Assembly (NCBI RefSeq): GCF_001467025.1 | Contig: NZ_LNXV01000008.1 | Location: 256,135-320,134, forward strand | Source of the DNA: Legionella brunensis | GTDB lineage: Bacteria; Pseudomonadota; Gammaproteobacteria; Legionellales; Legionellaceae | Direction: 5' to 3' | DNA length: 64,000 bases | Part shown: in pieces, positions 28,361 to 37,209 of the stretch | How positions within the stretch are numbered: the stretch's first letter is position 1 | Layout of the letters: each line of letters opens with the position of its first letter | Position numbers and translations under genes: made by a program | The notes under the pieces: generated by a model | Seen by the model: only the letters and a program-made list of their open reading frames with translations | What the model was told of the DNA's origin: nothing | Database searches by the model: none

Positions 28361-29886
28361 TATAACTGCTCTCCGCCCAAGACTTTAAAGCGCATTAATT
28401 CAGAAAGGCGATATCCGCGATATTGACCAAACCATAAAATTAATGCGAGTAAAACCAAAAGCAACTCTGGGAAAGCGAAAACTAAATATTGCATGGGTTC
28501 ATAATTCATTGCCCAAAAGGCAATAACAGCAGCAATGAGACTGCCTATGCCTGATTTTATTGCATCCGATGCACCGCGTTCATCCCAGGTAATGCACATA
28601 CGTTCGATGGTCATCGTGAGAATCACCATGGGGAAGAGGGCTACCGATAAGCCTGATTCTAATCCTAAATTTTGACTTAGCACACTAATAAAGATCATTA
28701 AAAGAATGACAATGGTGAGAATAGCGGCTAATCGCGGCACTAATAGAAGCCTGAGTTGATCCAGATAGAAGCGAGCTAGTAACCCGAATGACACAATGAT
28801 AACAAAAAGAGTAATTCCCCAAATGACGTGTGTTTCTCGAAAGGCCAGGGCGATTAGCACAGGCATAAAAGTACCAAAGGTTTTTAAACCAACAAAATTT
28901 CGTAACAATAAAATGATAAAGGCACCAATGGGTACAGTAAGTAAAATTTTATAAGTTTCTTGAACATTGACTGGTAATTGTAACAAAGAGAAGCGTAATA
29001 ACTGCGAGTCTGTTTGTAAACCTCGTGCTTTGGCTATTGATAAGGCGTTAATCGGAGTTGGCGAAACCGTTAGGTTAAAAATAGGTTTTTTGCCACCCAA
29101 AACATCAAAAACGGGATCAAAGCCATATTGCCAAACAAGAAAATCTCTCGGGAAACCTGCGCTACCTGTTCGCGGATTAATATAGACCCAATCTTTGCCA
29201 TTATAAACGACCATGAATAATTTAAAATCGGTCTTATTTTGATGCTTCAGATAAATTCCTTTGACAGGCATCGCATAAATTTTTGCTTGATTTAGTACAA
29301 TGATGGCAGCTTTTATTACGCTGTCATCATTGAATTCATTGCCTACCAATAATCTGGAATTACCATCTTGCTTATTCAGTTCTTTAATAGTCCCTTGGGC
29401 AAATGTTTGGATGTCTGCCGAGGATTGACGTACTTGATTGGTAATCGCATCTACGGCAGCTTTTAGATTTTCAGTCAAGGGTTGTGCTTTTATAGCAGGA
29501 GGCTTGCCTAAAGAAGATTCATTATTATCTGTTTCGCGAAAAATAGCCCGGTAATAAAGGGATTGGACACCACTACTACGTCGCAAAGACCAAATTGTAA
29601 GGCGATTGTAGCCACTTAAATTTGTCGTTACACCATAGTTATGGGAAACAAAATATTCATCTAAAATTGCAAAATAGGGTGGCATATAAGGAATCGTGAA
29701 ACTGGCTTTTACGGGCATATTGCGCTCCGCAGTAAAGCGCAAATGAGCTTCGACCATCCAACTATTGACTGTTTCTGTGTCTGTCACAGGAACATCAAGT
29801 ATTAGATGACGGTAAAGGAATACGCCTATACCTACAATGAATAAGGTAAGAATTAAGCCATAAACATGGCGTTTATTTGACTTCAT
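28360..29886 (-). CDS. inactive transglutaminase-like protein fused to 7 TM helices
   Basis: 508 residues. An N-terminal span (residues ~8-28) is followed by a ~270-residue periplasmic region of the 7TM_transglut N type (VKASFTIPYMPPYFAILDEY, then VLNQAKIYAMPVKGIYL, WVYINPRTGSAGFP). The C-terminal half has about seven membrane helices starting near residue 315. The family is described as an inactive transglutaminase because the catalytic triad is incomplete. It overlaps the protease gene upstream by ATGA and the ligase gene downstream by one base, so the three products are probably made together and may act as one envelope system. Confidence 0.88.
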   Translation of the reverse strand: MKSNKRHVYGLILTLFIVGIGVFLYRHLILDVPVTDTETVNSWMVEAHLRFTAERNMPVKASFTIPYMPPYFAILDEYFVSHNYGVTTNLSGYNRLTIWSLRRSSGVQSLYYRAIFRETDNNESSLGKPPAIKAQPLTENLKAAVDAITNQVRQSSADIQTFAQGTIKELNKQDGNSRLLVGNEFNDDSVIKAAIIVLNQAKIYAMPVKGIYLKHQNKTDFKLFMVVYNGKDWVYINPRTGSAGFPRDFLVWQYGFDPVFDVLGGKKPIFNLTVSPTPINALSIAKARGLQTDSQLLRFSLLQLPVNVQETYKILLTVPIGAFIILLLRNFVGLKTFGTFMPVLIALAFRETHVIWGITLFVIIVSFGLLARFYLDQLRLLLVPRLAAILTIVILLMIFISVLSQNLGLESGLSVALFPMVILTMTIERMCITWDERGASDAIKSGIGSLIAAVIAFWAMNYEPMQYLVFAFPELLLVLLALILWFGQYRGYRLSELMRFKVLGGEQL

Positions 29887-30404
29887 TTTTTCTCAACTTT
29901 TTGAGTTTTAACTAGGAATGCATGTTGTGGATCAACGAGACCATCAAAAGCGATGATTGCATCTCTGCCGAGCAAGAGAGGGTAATTAAAACGCTTACGA
30001 TTGGTTAAATTCACAGGGATGGTACGTATTTTATCACCAATTTTAACCTTAATGGTGACAATAGGACGTCTAATCGGTTCTATATGATGCTGGAGTGAGG
30101 AATGTTCCCCGGCACGCACTTTGATCTTAACTTTACCGACATATTCGCAAGTAAATTCAACCTCACCAGTTTTACCGGGGACTTTAAACTGCAAATAAGC
30201 TTTACCATTTTCTTCAATTTCATGAATATCGATGGCACTAAGAGAAGCCGATTTTGCCCCGGTATCCAATTTGGCAGATAAGGTCATGTCTTTATCGACT
30301 AAAGTTGCTTTTTCAACATAGCCATAGATAATTTTTTGATTGGCTGCCATGGAACATCCTAAGAGCAAAGATAAAACGACAATAAGAAAGCTACGCAGAC
30401 TCAT
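29883..30404 (-). CDS. retropepsin-like aspartic protease (PF05618), exported
   Basis: 173 residues. An N-terminal signal segment, RSFLIVVLSLLLGCSMAANQ, looks like a lipoprotein signal (LLGC, Cys near residue 17). The mature part has ATLVDKDMTLSAKLDTGAKSASLSA, whose DTGA is the single aspartic-protease loop, and NRKRFNYPLLLGRDAI near the end, the R.....LGRD motif of this family. The domain was first named ATP-dependent Zn protease (RimB) and later recognised as retropepsin-like. It heads the operon with the 7TM transglutaminase-like and ATP-grasp genes. Operons of this make-up have been tied to osmotic stress tolerance in Pseudomonas, as I recall. Confidence 0.85.
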   Translation of the reverse strand: MSLRSFLIVVLSLLLGCSMAANQKIIYGYVEKATLVDKDMTLSAKLDTGAKSASLSAIDIHEIEENGKAYLQFKVPGKTGEVEFTCEYVGKVKIKVRAGEHSSLQHHIEPIRRPIVTIKVKIGDKIRTIPVNLTNRKRFNYPLLLGRDAIIAFDGLVDPQHAFLVKTQKVEKK

Positions 30405-30448
30405 TACACCCCTTCATAGTAAGTACGTGAGAAGATTGTTTTTACCCA

Positions 30449-30524
30449 CAGGACTTACGCAAAATCTCAATCTCTTTGTTAAAAACATTTTTTGCCTCGA
30501 CTCTAAGGTTTTGCGTAAGTCCTG
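30449..30524. mobile_element. 76-bp MITE-like element with 16-bp terminal inverted repeats
   Basis: CAGGACTTACGCAAAA at 30449-30464 is repeated as its perfect complement at 30509-30524. The element is flanked by a 5-bp direct repeat ACCCA (30444-30448 and 30525-30529), as expected of a target-site duplication. The ends resemble those of transposon families with GGACTTACGC tips. There is no transposase inside. The insert lies in the leader region of the protease/7TM/ligase operon, which is read leftward, and as RNA it would form one long hairpin. Confidence 0.7.
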
Positions 30525-30886
30525 ACCCAATTTGTTGGGTATATGCTAGCAAATTTGTAATTTTACGCCCAGAGTTGTTTTGAGTCATCAAGAATTTTGT
30601 AAAAAATTATTCTGTACTGAAGTAATTTGGGGATTTTCTGGATATGGATGCGAAGTAAGAGGTCGTATATCAAGGTATAAAAAAATCATCATACAATCAT
30701 CAAGTTGCGTTTTAAAAGATGAATTAATTAAATTTTATAAAAAACGTTTATTATTTTGTACAGTATGATATCATAATCAATGGACTATTATTTTTGTCTT
30801 ATTTTAGATCAAGATGAAAAATTGGTTGTCATTTAGTCTCTAATTATGTACAATTCCCGCCATCTTAGCCGTTGCCTTTGATTCGC
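30525..30886. other. AT-rich intergenic region
   Basis: About 360 bp between the MITE-like element and the next gene. A palindrome ACCCAATTTGTTGGGT sits at 30525-30540, at the right edge of the element. A 62-codon frame from TTG 30580 has no Shine-Dalgarno and no recognisable homology, so I do not call it. No firm promoter was identified. Confidence 0.4.
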
Positions 30887-32929
30887 ATGACGACCGAGAG
30901 TGTCTCTGACAATCCCAAAGAAAAGCTTGAAAACTCAAGTAATGTCTACCTGATTGCCGGGAGAATGGATGCTCAAGCCCGTTTATTGGCAAAAAGGTTA
31001 CATGAATTGGGTTATATCTACGCTCTATATGGAGCGCTCGACGGCTTGAGTCTTTCTTACAGCATGATCAAATATTCATTTGATTTACTGTGCACCAGTA
31101 GTAATACTTCTTCTTCAGACGTGATGCATGAGTGGATGCTTACGCCAGAGGGCCTCGCAATTGCAGCTTCAAGTACCATCACGGTAGTAGTTTTTTCATT
31201 ACTAGCTAATCATTTTAAGGATGATGATAAGAACCAATTTAAAGGCTTTATTGCCGCAATTTGGCCTTACCTTCGTGATACGATGAAGGGTTTAAAAAAT
31301 GCTTATAAAGGCTTTCGCAGTGCCATACAAGTCATTGAGCTTTTAGGAGGGCAAAATCTAAGGTATATGATTGTGCCTGTGGGAGTGCTACTTGGAGTAC
31401 TCTCGGCAGTGAACCGTATTTGGTTTCGTTATCATGTGAACCTCCGCAAAGACATGATGAGGGCCAATGCTAATTTACTTGCTGAAATTCAAGATGCTGA
31501 ATGTTTATCTTTAGAAGAAATAGAAAAAAAACGTACTTTAATTCAAAGTCAAACCCTGTCAAAAAGACGGCAAATGTTACTTTCAGCCGCTTATGGGGGT
31601 ATTGTTGACGGTCTTTATCTTTATATAGGTGTTTTGGGGCTGTGTAGCTTAGCGCCCCCCGTATTCACCGCAATGGCAATATTCTGCTCCATTTATTTTT
31701 TGGCTTGTATTGCTACTCGGGTTTATGAGGAATATGACTTCCAGCGTCGCTTGGTCATTACTCAAGCTAAAATTGACTTGGCTTTGTGCGGAAAAACACT
31801 AGAAACACAAATTAATGAGTTAAATGATCTATGGTTAATGATAGCTGAGCAAGGTTCAACTCCAGATAGAATTACGAAGCAACAAGAATTAACCGATATG
31901 ATTGGTCATCTGCATGGGCAATTTGAGAAAAAACGCGCCTATCTTCGTGAACTATCGACACTTTCTTACTCATCTGCTTTGCTTGCTGGGATGAAAAATG
32001 GCTTAGCCGCCTATGGAGCTCTCGCTAGCGCTATGTTTGCAATAGCAACGGTCATCGTTTTAGCTTCTGCCAGTTTTCCCCCGACTTTGCTTATTGCTTG
32101 CATTACCATGGGAATGGGGCTTTTAATTGGATTTACCATACATGCAATTGTTCATGCCTATCGCCACCAAGTGAAGCAAGAGCAGGAGCTGGATAATAAC
32201 CCACATGATGAAAAATTAAATGAAATACTTCATGTGCTTAAAACAACTAAGCAACAGGTTGGGGAATTAAAGCCTGAGAAAGTTAAGACAGCAATTAGTG
32301 ATGGCATGATCGTTGATCCTTCACCACAATTCTTTTTTCAGGAATGGTTTGAGGTTGTTCGCTCGTTTTTTTCAGGACTTGGAAAAGGCTCCAAGGCTGT
32401 TGACTTTACAATGAATAATTTCCAAGAGCGTGATGACATGGGGCATTATCACGATACCCCAATCATGCTGGGGGTTACCGTAGTAAGTGCTGTGGTTCAT
32501 GCAATAGCACTGGCACTTCGAGCTCAAGCACGTGCATTTGGTAGAAATCCCATTGATAGCATACCTAATGCTAAGATCGGTAGTACAAAGGAAAGTATAC
32601 CTACCCCGCTTTCCGGGGGATTAGATCCAGCTTCCCAGCGACGCTCTGATTCCCCTGGCATGAATTCCCCCTCCGTTGCTAATGACATTAATATAGACAT
32701 TCCCATCATTACGAGTCCGACAACCAATACCAGAATATCGCCTTTCCACACTTCCTCTGGATATTCGCTCTTTTCATTTTTCTCTTCCTCTAAGGAAGGG
32801 CAACAAAAATCACGATCAGAGGGCATGGTTCGTTCACAAAGTGCTCAAGACTTAAGTGAGATGGAAAATAAGAACACCGCACCTCCTGTTCCTCCTACAA
32901 TGCCTTCACCGTCAACCCAGTATTGGTAG
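30887..32929 (+). CDS. multi-TM protein, Dot/Icm effector candidate
   Basis: About 680 residues from ATG 30887; a TTG at 30872 is in frame, and neither start has a Shine-Dalgarno. Hydrophobic pairs occur near residues 30-60, 80-105, 160-180, 230-280, 365-435 and 530-555, separated by helical polar stretches such as RANANLLAEIQDAE. The C-terminal ~110 residues are disordered, rich in Ser, Pro and Thr, with an acidic patch (SEMENKN) and a PPVPPTMPSP run before the end. Such tails are common in Legionella secreted proteins, so translocation is possible but unproven. No enzymatic motif seen. It abuts the convergent gene at 32930. Confidence 0.65.
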   Translation: MTTESVSDNPKEKLENSSNVYLIAGRMDAQARLLAKRLHELGYIYALYGALDGLSLSYSMIKYSFDLLCTSSNTSSSDVMHEWMLTPEGLAIAASSTITVVVFSLLANHFKDDDKNQFKGFIAAIWPYLRDTMKGLKNAYKGFRSAIQVIELLGGQNLRYMIVPVGVLLGVLSAVNRIWFRYHVNLRKDMMRANANLLAEIQDAECLSLEEIEKKRTLIQSQTLSKRRQMLLSAAYGGIVDGLYLYIGVLGLCSLAPPVFTAMAIFCSIYFLACIATRVYEEYDFQRRLVITQAKIDLALCGKTLETQINELNDLWLMIAEQGSTPDRITKQQELTDMIGHLHGQFEKKRAYLRELSTLSYSSALLAGMKNGLAAYGALASAMFAIATVIVLASASFPPTLLIACITMGMGLLIGFTIHAIVHAYRHQVKQEQELDNNPHDEKLNEILHVLKTTKQQVGELKPEKVKTAISDGMIVDPSPQFFFQEWFEVVRSFFSGLGKGSKAVDFTMNNFQERDDMGHYHDTPIMLGVTVVSAVVHAIALALRAQARAFGRNPIDSIPNAKIGSTKESIPTPLSGGLDPASQRRSDSPGMNSPSVANDINIDIPIITSPTTNTRISPFHTSSGYSLFSFFSSSKEGQQKSRSEGMVRSQSAQDLSEMENKNTAPPVPPTMPSPSTQYW

Positions 32930-33520
32930 TTATTTTTTTTGATATAGCTCGGGATTTAAATTAGGATCGTTATACATTTTAAATTGGTGGTAAATTCTAA
33001 ATGTACGTTTTTGTTGGGTAATTTCAGTAAGCAATTCATCCAGACAAGTTAATAATTGCTTTTGCTGTGCGGTAATCGTTTGCCATTTGCGCTGACAAGT
33101 TTGTCGATGTATTTCATCAACATCTTGGCGGTGGACCTGAAGCTCCATATGATAAGCTTTCAGTGCAAGAATGGAGAGACGATCAATCATCATGCCTGGA
33201 GTTTCAGAGTGTACTGGACAATCGGTGGACTGTGCTGGTTGTAGCTGTGTAAACAAGTACTCATCCATCGCCTCCATACGATTGTTGCGCTGTTGGTTAC
33301 AATAGTCGATTTCACGTTTGGCATGATAAACAAATTCAAATCCCATGTCTTCTCGTCTGGCTTTATCCTCCGCATGCCAAAGCCGATAATTGAATGCATG
33401 GTTTTCTTCCACGAGTGCTAAGAAATTTTTTTGATTTAAAAGTATGCCATTGGCTTTCCAATTAAAAATACAATCGTGATGCAAAGTGGCGATCTCGGTA
33501 ACTTGCGGTAAATTGGCCAT
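32930..33520 (-). CDS. hypothetical protein, 196 aa, helical
   Basis: 196 residues, mostly charged and helical, with no signal peptide or membrane span. Notable features are His/Cys-containing stretches (CNQQRNNRMEAMDEYLF, STDCPVHSETPG) and a C-terminal ITQQKRTFRIYHQFKMYNDP segment. A DUF4254-like pattern (ITxxHHDCIFNW at the start, RLSILALKAYHME in the middle) is visible: this family is found next to glycosyltransferases in other bacteria. Here no such neighbour exists. Its stop codon abuts the stop of the convergent membrane protein gene with no spacer. Confidence 0.65.
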   Translation of the reverse strand: MANLPQVTEIATLHHDCIFNWKANGILLNQKNFLALVEENHAFNYRLWHAEDKARREDMGFEFVYHAKREIDYCNQQRNNRMEAMDEYLFTQLQPAQSTDCPVHSETPGMMIDRLSILALKAYHMELQVHRQDVDEIHRQTCQRKWQTITAQQKQLLTCLDELLTEITQQKRTFRIYHQFKMYNDPNLNPELYQKK

Positions 33521-33791
33521 GGTTTCTAGGTGTAAATAAAAAATCTATATTAACATGCATCTTGAATTTGTGCCTCATTTCCGAAATTTTGCGAAATTAA
33601 AATGTTTCGCCAGCGGTGCTATTAATGTATCTTTCTTCACTTATGATAAATCTCTTTTAGAAAACATAAATCTTAAAAGAGAACAGATAACTTAGGATTA
33701 CTAGCAAGTTCATGGGAGTGTTGAGTAACCGGTGACTTGTGTAAATTAAAATTGTTTGGTTTTCCTAAGTAAGATAATGTTGGGATATAAA

Positions 33792-34316
33792 ATGAAAAAT
33801 GAATCTGACGATTTTAATGTGATAACCTGTTTTTTAAATAGTGCCTTGGCACTTCAGATTTCTTCTTTAGAAGGCATGAGGCTCTATTTTGATGGTGAGT
33901 CTATCAATAAAAGCTGGGTTGAGAAATTAATTATGTCTTTTTTCCTCTATCGACAAGGGTTTGAAGTCTCTTTAATAGCTCTTTATAAAGAAAAAACAGG
34001 CCAAGAATTCACCGGACATAATTTAAAACAGCTCTGGGATACTAATTTTATTGATAAGGACGTTTTAAGAAAAAAAATCGACTTGGCAATCAAAGTATTG
34101 GATAATTTTGAAGCACTCGAGGATATACAACTGTTTCAATATCATGGAAAGCCTTGTATTGAGGATTTACCGCTTATTAATAATGAAGATTTAGAGATTC
34201 TAAGTGCTGCAGGCTGGGCGCTCCACGAAGAATTATTAAAAAATTTTAACAAGCTCAAAATAAATAGCAATACTTCAGCAAAGATACTTGAATTTAAACG
34301 AACTCAAAAAAATTGA
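33792..34316 (+). CDS. hypothetical protein, 174 aa
   Basis: The ATG at 33792 is preferred over one in frame at 33756 because TGGGA lies about 7 nt upstream of it. 174 residues, soluble, helical. The stretch FDGESINKSWVEKLIMSFFL followed by YRQGFEVSLIALYKEKTG has the look of a HEPN-like helical pair, but I see no RxxxxH motif, so this is not a claim of nuclease function. No family recognised. It lies 54 bp before a GNAT gene. Confidence 0.55.
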   Translation: MKNESDDFNVITCFLNSALALQISSLEGMRLYFDGESINKSWVEKLIMSFFLYRQGFEVSLIALYKEKTGQEFTGHNLKQLWDTNFIDKDVLRKKIDLAIKVLDNFEALEDIQLFQYHGKPCIEDLPLINNEDLEILSAAGWALHEELLKNFNKLKINSNTSAKILEFKRTQKN

Positions 34317-34370
34317 TGAAGATACGCTTTTGAGAACAGATTTGAGATTAACCCCGTTTAAAGGTTTAAA

Positions 34371-34838
34371 ATGGTAACCATTGATCTGCTAAAGTATCAT
34401 CAAGATTGTATTCCTTCACTTGCTAATATCTGGCATGAAGTATTAGGGAGAATCTGGGTGCCTGATGTGCCTATTGAGCGGGTGAAGCAAAATTTTCTCA
34501 ATCACTTAAATAGCGATAAGTTACCGCTGACATTTGTCGCATTCTATAATAGCGAACCTGTTGCCATGTGCTCTTTACGTGAAAATGACGGTATTCGCCC
34601 TGATTTAATGCCTTGGCTTGGTTCACTCGTAGTCTCTCCAAGTTACCAGAAACAAGGTATTGCACAAATACTTATTAATAGAACAAAGCACAAAGCAGTC
34701 GAATTGGGTTTTAAAACGATTTATCTCTTGGCATTCGATCCCACGATTCCCGATTACTATAAACGTCTTGGTTGGGCTACCATTGGCATGGATGAGCTGA
34801 AAGGGCATCCAGTGACTGTGATGGAGACCCTATTGTAA
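34371..34838 (+). CDS. GNAT N-acetyltransferase
   Basis: 155 residues. The GNAT core is clear: VAFYNSEPVAMCSLREND (beta strands 2-4), then WLGSLVVSPSYQKQGIAQILINRTKHKAVELG with the acetyl-CoA loop QKQGIA, and IYLLAFDPTIPDYYKRLGW at the end. Substrate cannot be inferred. It sits in an accessory region between two hypothetical genes. Confidence 0.88.
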   Translation: MVTIDLLKYHQDCIPSLANIWHEVLGRIWVPDVPIERVKQNFLNHLNSDKLPLTFVAFYNSEPVAMCSLRENDGIRPDLMPWLGSLVVSPSYQKQGIAQILINRTKHKAVELGFKTIYLLAFDPTIPDYYKRLGWATIGMDELKGHPVTVMETLL

Positions 34839-34848
34839 AACATAAGCC

Positions 34849-35871
34849 TTACAATTCCATGTTATAAGTTATAGAATGCTCGAGGATGATTTTTTTATCA
34901 TGGATGGCACTCACTATGCCTTCTAATGCTAAAGAATCATTGGCTAACAAGTCCAGCTCAGTAAAAAATTCCACGAAATTTTCTTTTTTATGCTCATCCA
35001 TTGCATATTGGGTATAATCTTTATGAAGACAATACGCCCCCGCTTTTAAGAACGTTGAGACATTAACATATTTAGAATTTTTCCTGATTGCCGTTGTTAC
35101 GTCATCAGCAGACTCCATAGCAAAAAGTTCTTGTAGTGCTGTAATATTTTTTCTAATTGAATCCAATTTGGATTTTAAGCGCTGAAAAGAGAGGATCATG
35201 GATGATTGATGAACTTCTTTACATACCCTGTTATGAACAACAAAATAGTCTTCTCCTATCTTCTCAAGATTATCTACTCGTTCGGTAAGTAAGAGAATAT
35301 AATTTCTTAATTCACTCAAGTCATAACTATTTTTGGTCAAATTAATTTTTTGCTTTTTCCCAAATAAACAAAGATGTTGAGCAGGTTTGTAGGTAAATTT
35401 TTGTGTTACCTGAAAGGTCGGCTCTGCAGTTTCAGATGCTTCCTGCCGCGTTAATTCTAATTCAAAGCTTCCGCCATTTCTTTCTACCTTGATCATCATC
35501 ATGCTAAGTGGTTTTTCAAATGACAAATGATCTAAACCGAAAGTAGTAAAAATCTTCCTATCCTCTAGTGAAAATGAAGAGAGTTCATTAGCAGCAATTA
35601 GCGCGCATTCAATTTGCCATTTTCGTGATAATAATCCCTGGTTTGCATAGGGGGAATAAGAGTCTGTCAAAATTAATAATTCATTATCCATGGCACTAAT
35701 TTCAGCAAATGTTTTCTCAATTTTCTCCTTGCCTTTTTCATCACATTGGATGTGCAGTATATGATCTATGCTGGATGCACGTCTCAAGGTGAAGTTTTTT
35801 ATAGGGGTATTCTGGTTTTGATTGGTGAATAAATATTTATTTTCATCAATGATTTCAACAGACCAAGGCAT
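34849..35871 (-). CDS. hypothetical protein, 340 aa
   Basis: The start is taken at 35871, where GGAG lies 6 nt upstream; the longer frame to 35898 adds MRRLIAGAS without a ribosome site. 340 residues, soluble, with no signal peptide or membrane span. The N-terminal half looks beta-rich (VEIIDENKYLFTN, FTLRRASSIDHILHIQC), the C-terminal half helical with possible coiled coil (RLKSKLDSIRKNITALQELF). No family or catalytic motif recognised. Size, solitary position and lineage make it a possible secreted protein, but nothing in the sequence demands it. Confidence 0.6.
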   Translation of the reverse strand: MPWSVEIIDENKYLFTNQNQNTPIKNFTLRRASSIDHILHIQCDEKGKEKIEKTFAEISAMDNELLILTDSYSPYANQGLLSRKWQIECALIAANELSSFSLEDRKIFTTFGLDHLSFEKPLSMMMIKVERNGGSFELELTRQEASETAEPTFQVTQKFTYKPAQHLCLFGKKQKINLTKNSYDLSELRNYILLLTERVDNLEKIGEDYFVVHNRVCKEVHQSSMILSFQRLKSKLDSIRKNITALQELFAMESADDVTTAIRKNSKYVNVSTFLKAGAYCLHKDYTQYAMDEHKKENFVEFFTELDLLANDSLALEGIVSAIHDKKIILEHSITYNMEL

Positions 35872-36038
35872 AGATGCTCCTGCAATTAAACGCCGCATAA
35901 TATATCTTTATAAGCGGCAGATGAAGAACTGGGATGACAAGTTTCCTTTAAAAACAAGCAATAGGATGATTGGTTTGACAGTTATAAAAGCTCTACACAA
36001 TACTTAGATGAATGGTTATTTGCCGGGAGAGAAGCAAG

Positions 36039-37196
36039 ATGGTAGATGTTGTAATTTCCTCTTGGGGCATGGTTTACAGCAACCTAAGCGATAAGGCTAT
36101 GGTTGAAGCTGCATTTAATGATTTGGATCTTGTGCCTGGTCTTATTTCTGTAGAAGATCAATCTTATCTACCTGAAGATGAAAGTCACTTGTTAGCCCCA
36201 CACACACTTAAGGCTATGCTTGCAGTAGAAAGAGCATGGGCAAAGGCTAATTTAGGTCAACAGCGAAATTTTTTGCGAGGTAAAGACAAAAAATTCCGCG
36301 ATCCTCGTGCAGCGGTTGTCGCTGGTACCATTACTGGTTCTCTCGGACTATTTGATTTTTCCATACCTCATATATTCGATCATTACACGTCTTCTAAAAT
36401 CAGGGGTAATGCTCTTGCAGCTCCTATTGCAATTCGTTTTGGTTTGGGAGCAGGTGATTTCTCTTTAAGTGCTGCTAGTGCCACGGGAGGACAAGCATTG
36501 TGGATGGGAGCTAATTTAATAAAAATGGGTGTTGCCGATATAGTAGTGGTTGTCTGTGTAGAGTTAATGTCACCTTTTATAAAAAATGTGTTAAGTGCCA
36601 TGGGTGTTCTATCAATTTCAGGGACTGCGCGTCCGTTGACCTTTGAACGGGATGGTATGCGACCGGTGGAAAGTGCTGTTGCCTTGGTTTTAGAATCGGA
36701 AGAGCATGCTAAAAAACGCCAGCATACCCCTCTCGCACGCTGGATTTGTGGGAGTGTAAAAAATGAGTGTTATCATTTGTTAGCGCCAGAGCCAAATACT
36801 GCTGCATTGCGGGAGGCAGTAATCGATTCCTTGAAATTTTTAAAGGGCGATTTGTCAAAGATTGATTGGATATCATTACATGCTACAGGCACCAAAGTAT
36901 GGGATGCGCTCGAAATAAAGTTGATTAAAGAACTTTTTGGGAAAAAGCCACCTCATCTTAGCGCCTTCAAACGTACTTTTGGTCATGGACGTAGTACAGC
37001 ATGTTTAATTGCAGTGGCCATGATTGCAGAAGGATTAGAGAAAAATCGGTTACCTGTTTTACCTCAAGATATTGATCCCAACTTCAATTTGGATTTATCA
37101 CTTGTACATAACACGAAAGCTTCCTATGCAATGCACTGGTCGGCGGGCATGGGGGGAACTATTGCGGTCAATCTTTTTGAGCCATGGCAAACTTAA
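36039..37196 (+). CDS. beta-ketoacyl synthase homologue with Cys-to-Ser active site
   Basis: 385 residues from ATG 36039, which follows GGAGAG; the in-frame ATG at 36012 lacks a site. Overall layout is that of FabF. The nucleophile motif, ATACTSG in E. coli FabF, reads SAASATG here, so the catalytic Cys is Ser147. The other active-site residues remain: His in LHATGTKVWDALE and the Lys and His in FKRTFGHGRSTA. The gating FGFGGTN loop is AGMGGTI. Proteins lacking the Cys include chain-length factors and KSQ decarboxylases, so this one may decarboxylate malonyl-ACP or serve as a partner subunit rather than condense. No ACP or other fatty-acid gene is adjacent. Confidence 0.8.
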   Translation: MVDVVISSWGMVYSNLSDKAMVEAAFNDLDLVPGLISVEDQSYLPEDESHLLAPHTLKAMLAVERAWAKANLGQQRNFLRGKDKKFRDPRAAVVAGTITGSLGLFDFSIPHIFDHYTSSKIRGNALAAPIAIRFGLGAGDFSLSAASATGGQALWMGANLIKMGVADIVVVVCVELMSPFIKNVLSAMGVLSISGTARPLTFERDGMRPVESAVALVLESEEHAKKRQHTPLARWICGSVKNECYHLLAPEPNTAALREAVIDSLKFLKGDLSKIDWISLHATGTKVWDALEIKLIKELFGKKPPHLSAFKRTFGHGRSTACLIAVAMIAEGLEKNRLPVLPQDIDPNFNLDLSLVHNTKASYAMHWSAGMGGTIAVNLFEPWQT

Positions 37197-37209
37197 AAGA
37201 CAAGGCTTC

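Noticed and set aside
30580..30768. 62-codon plus-strand frame in the AT-rich gap
   Set aside because: TTG start without Shine-Dalgarno, no recognisable composition or family; likely chance.
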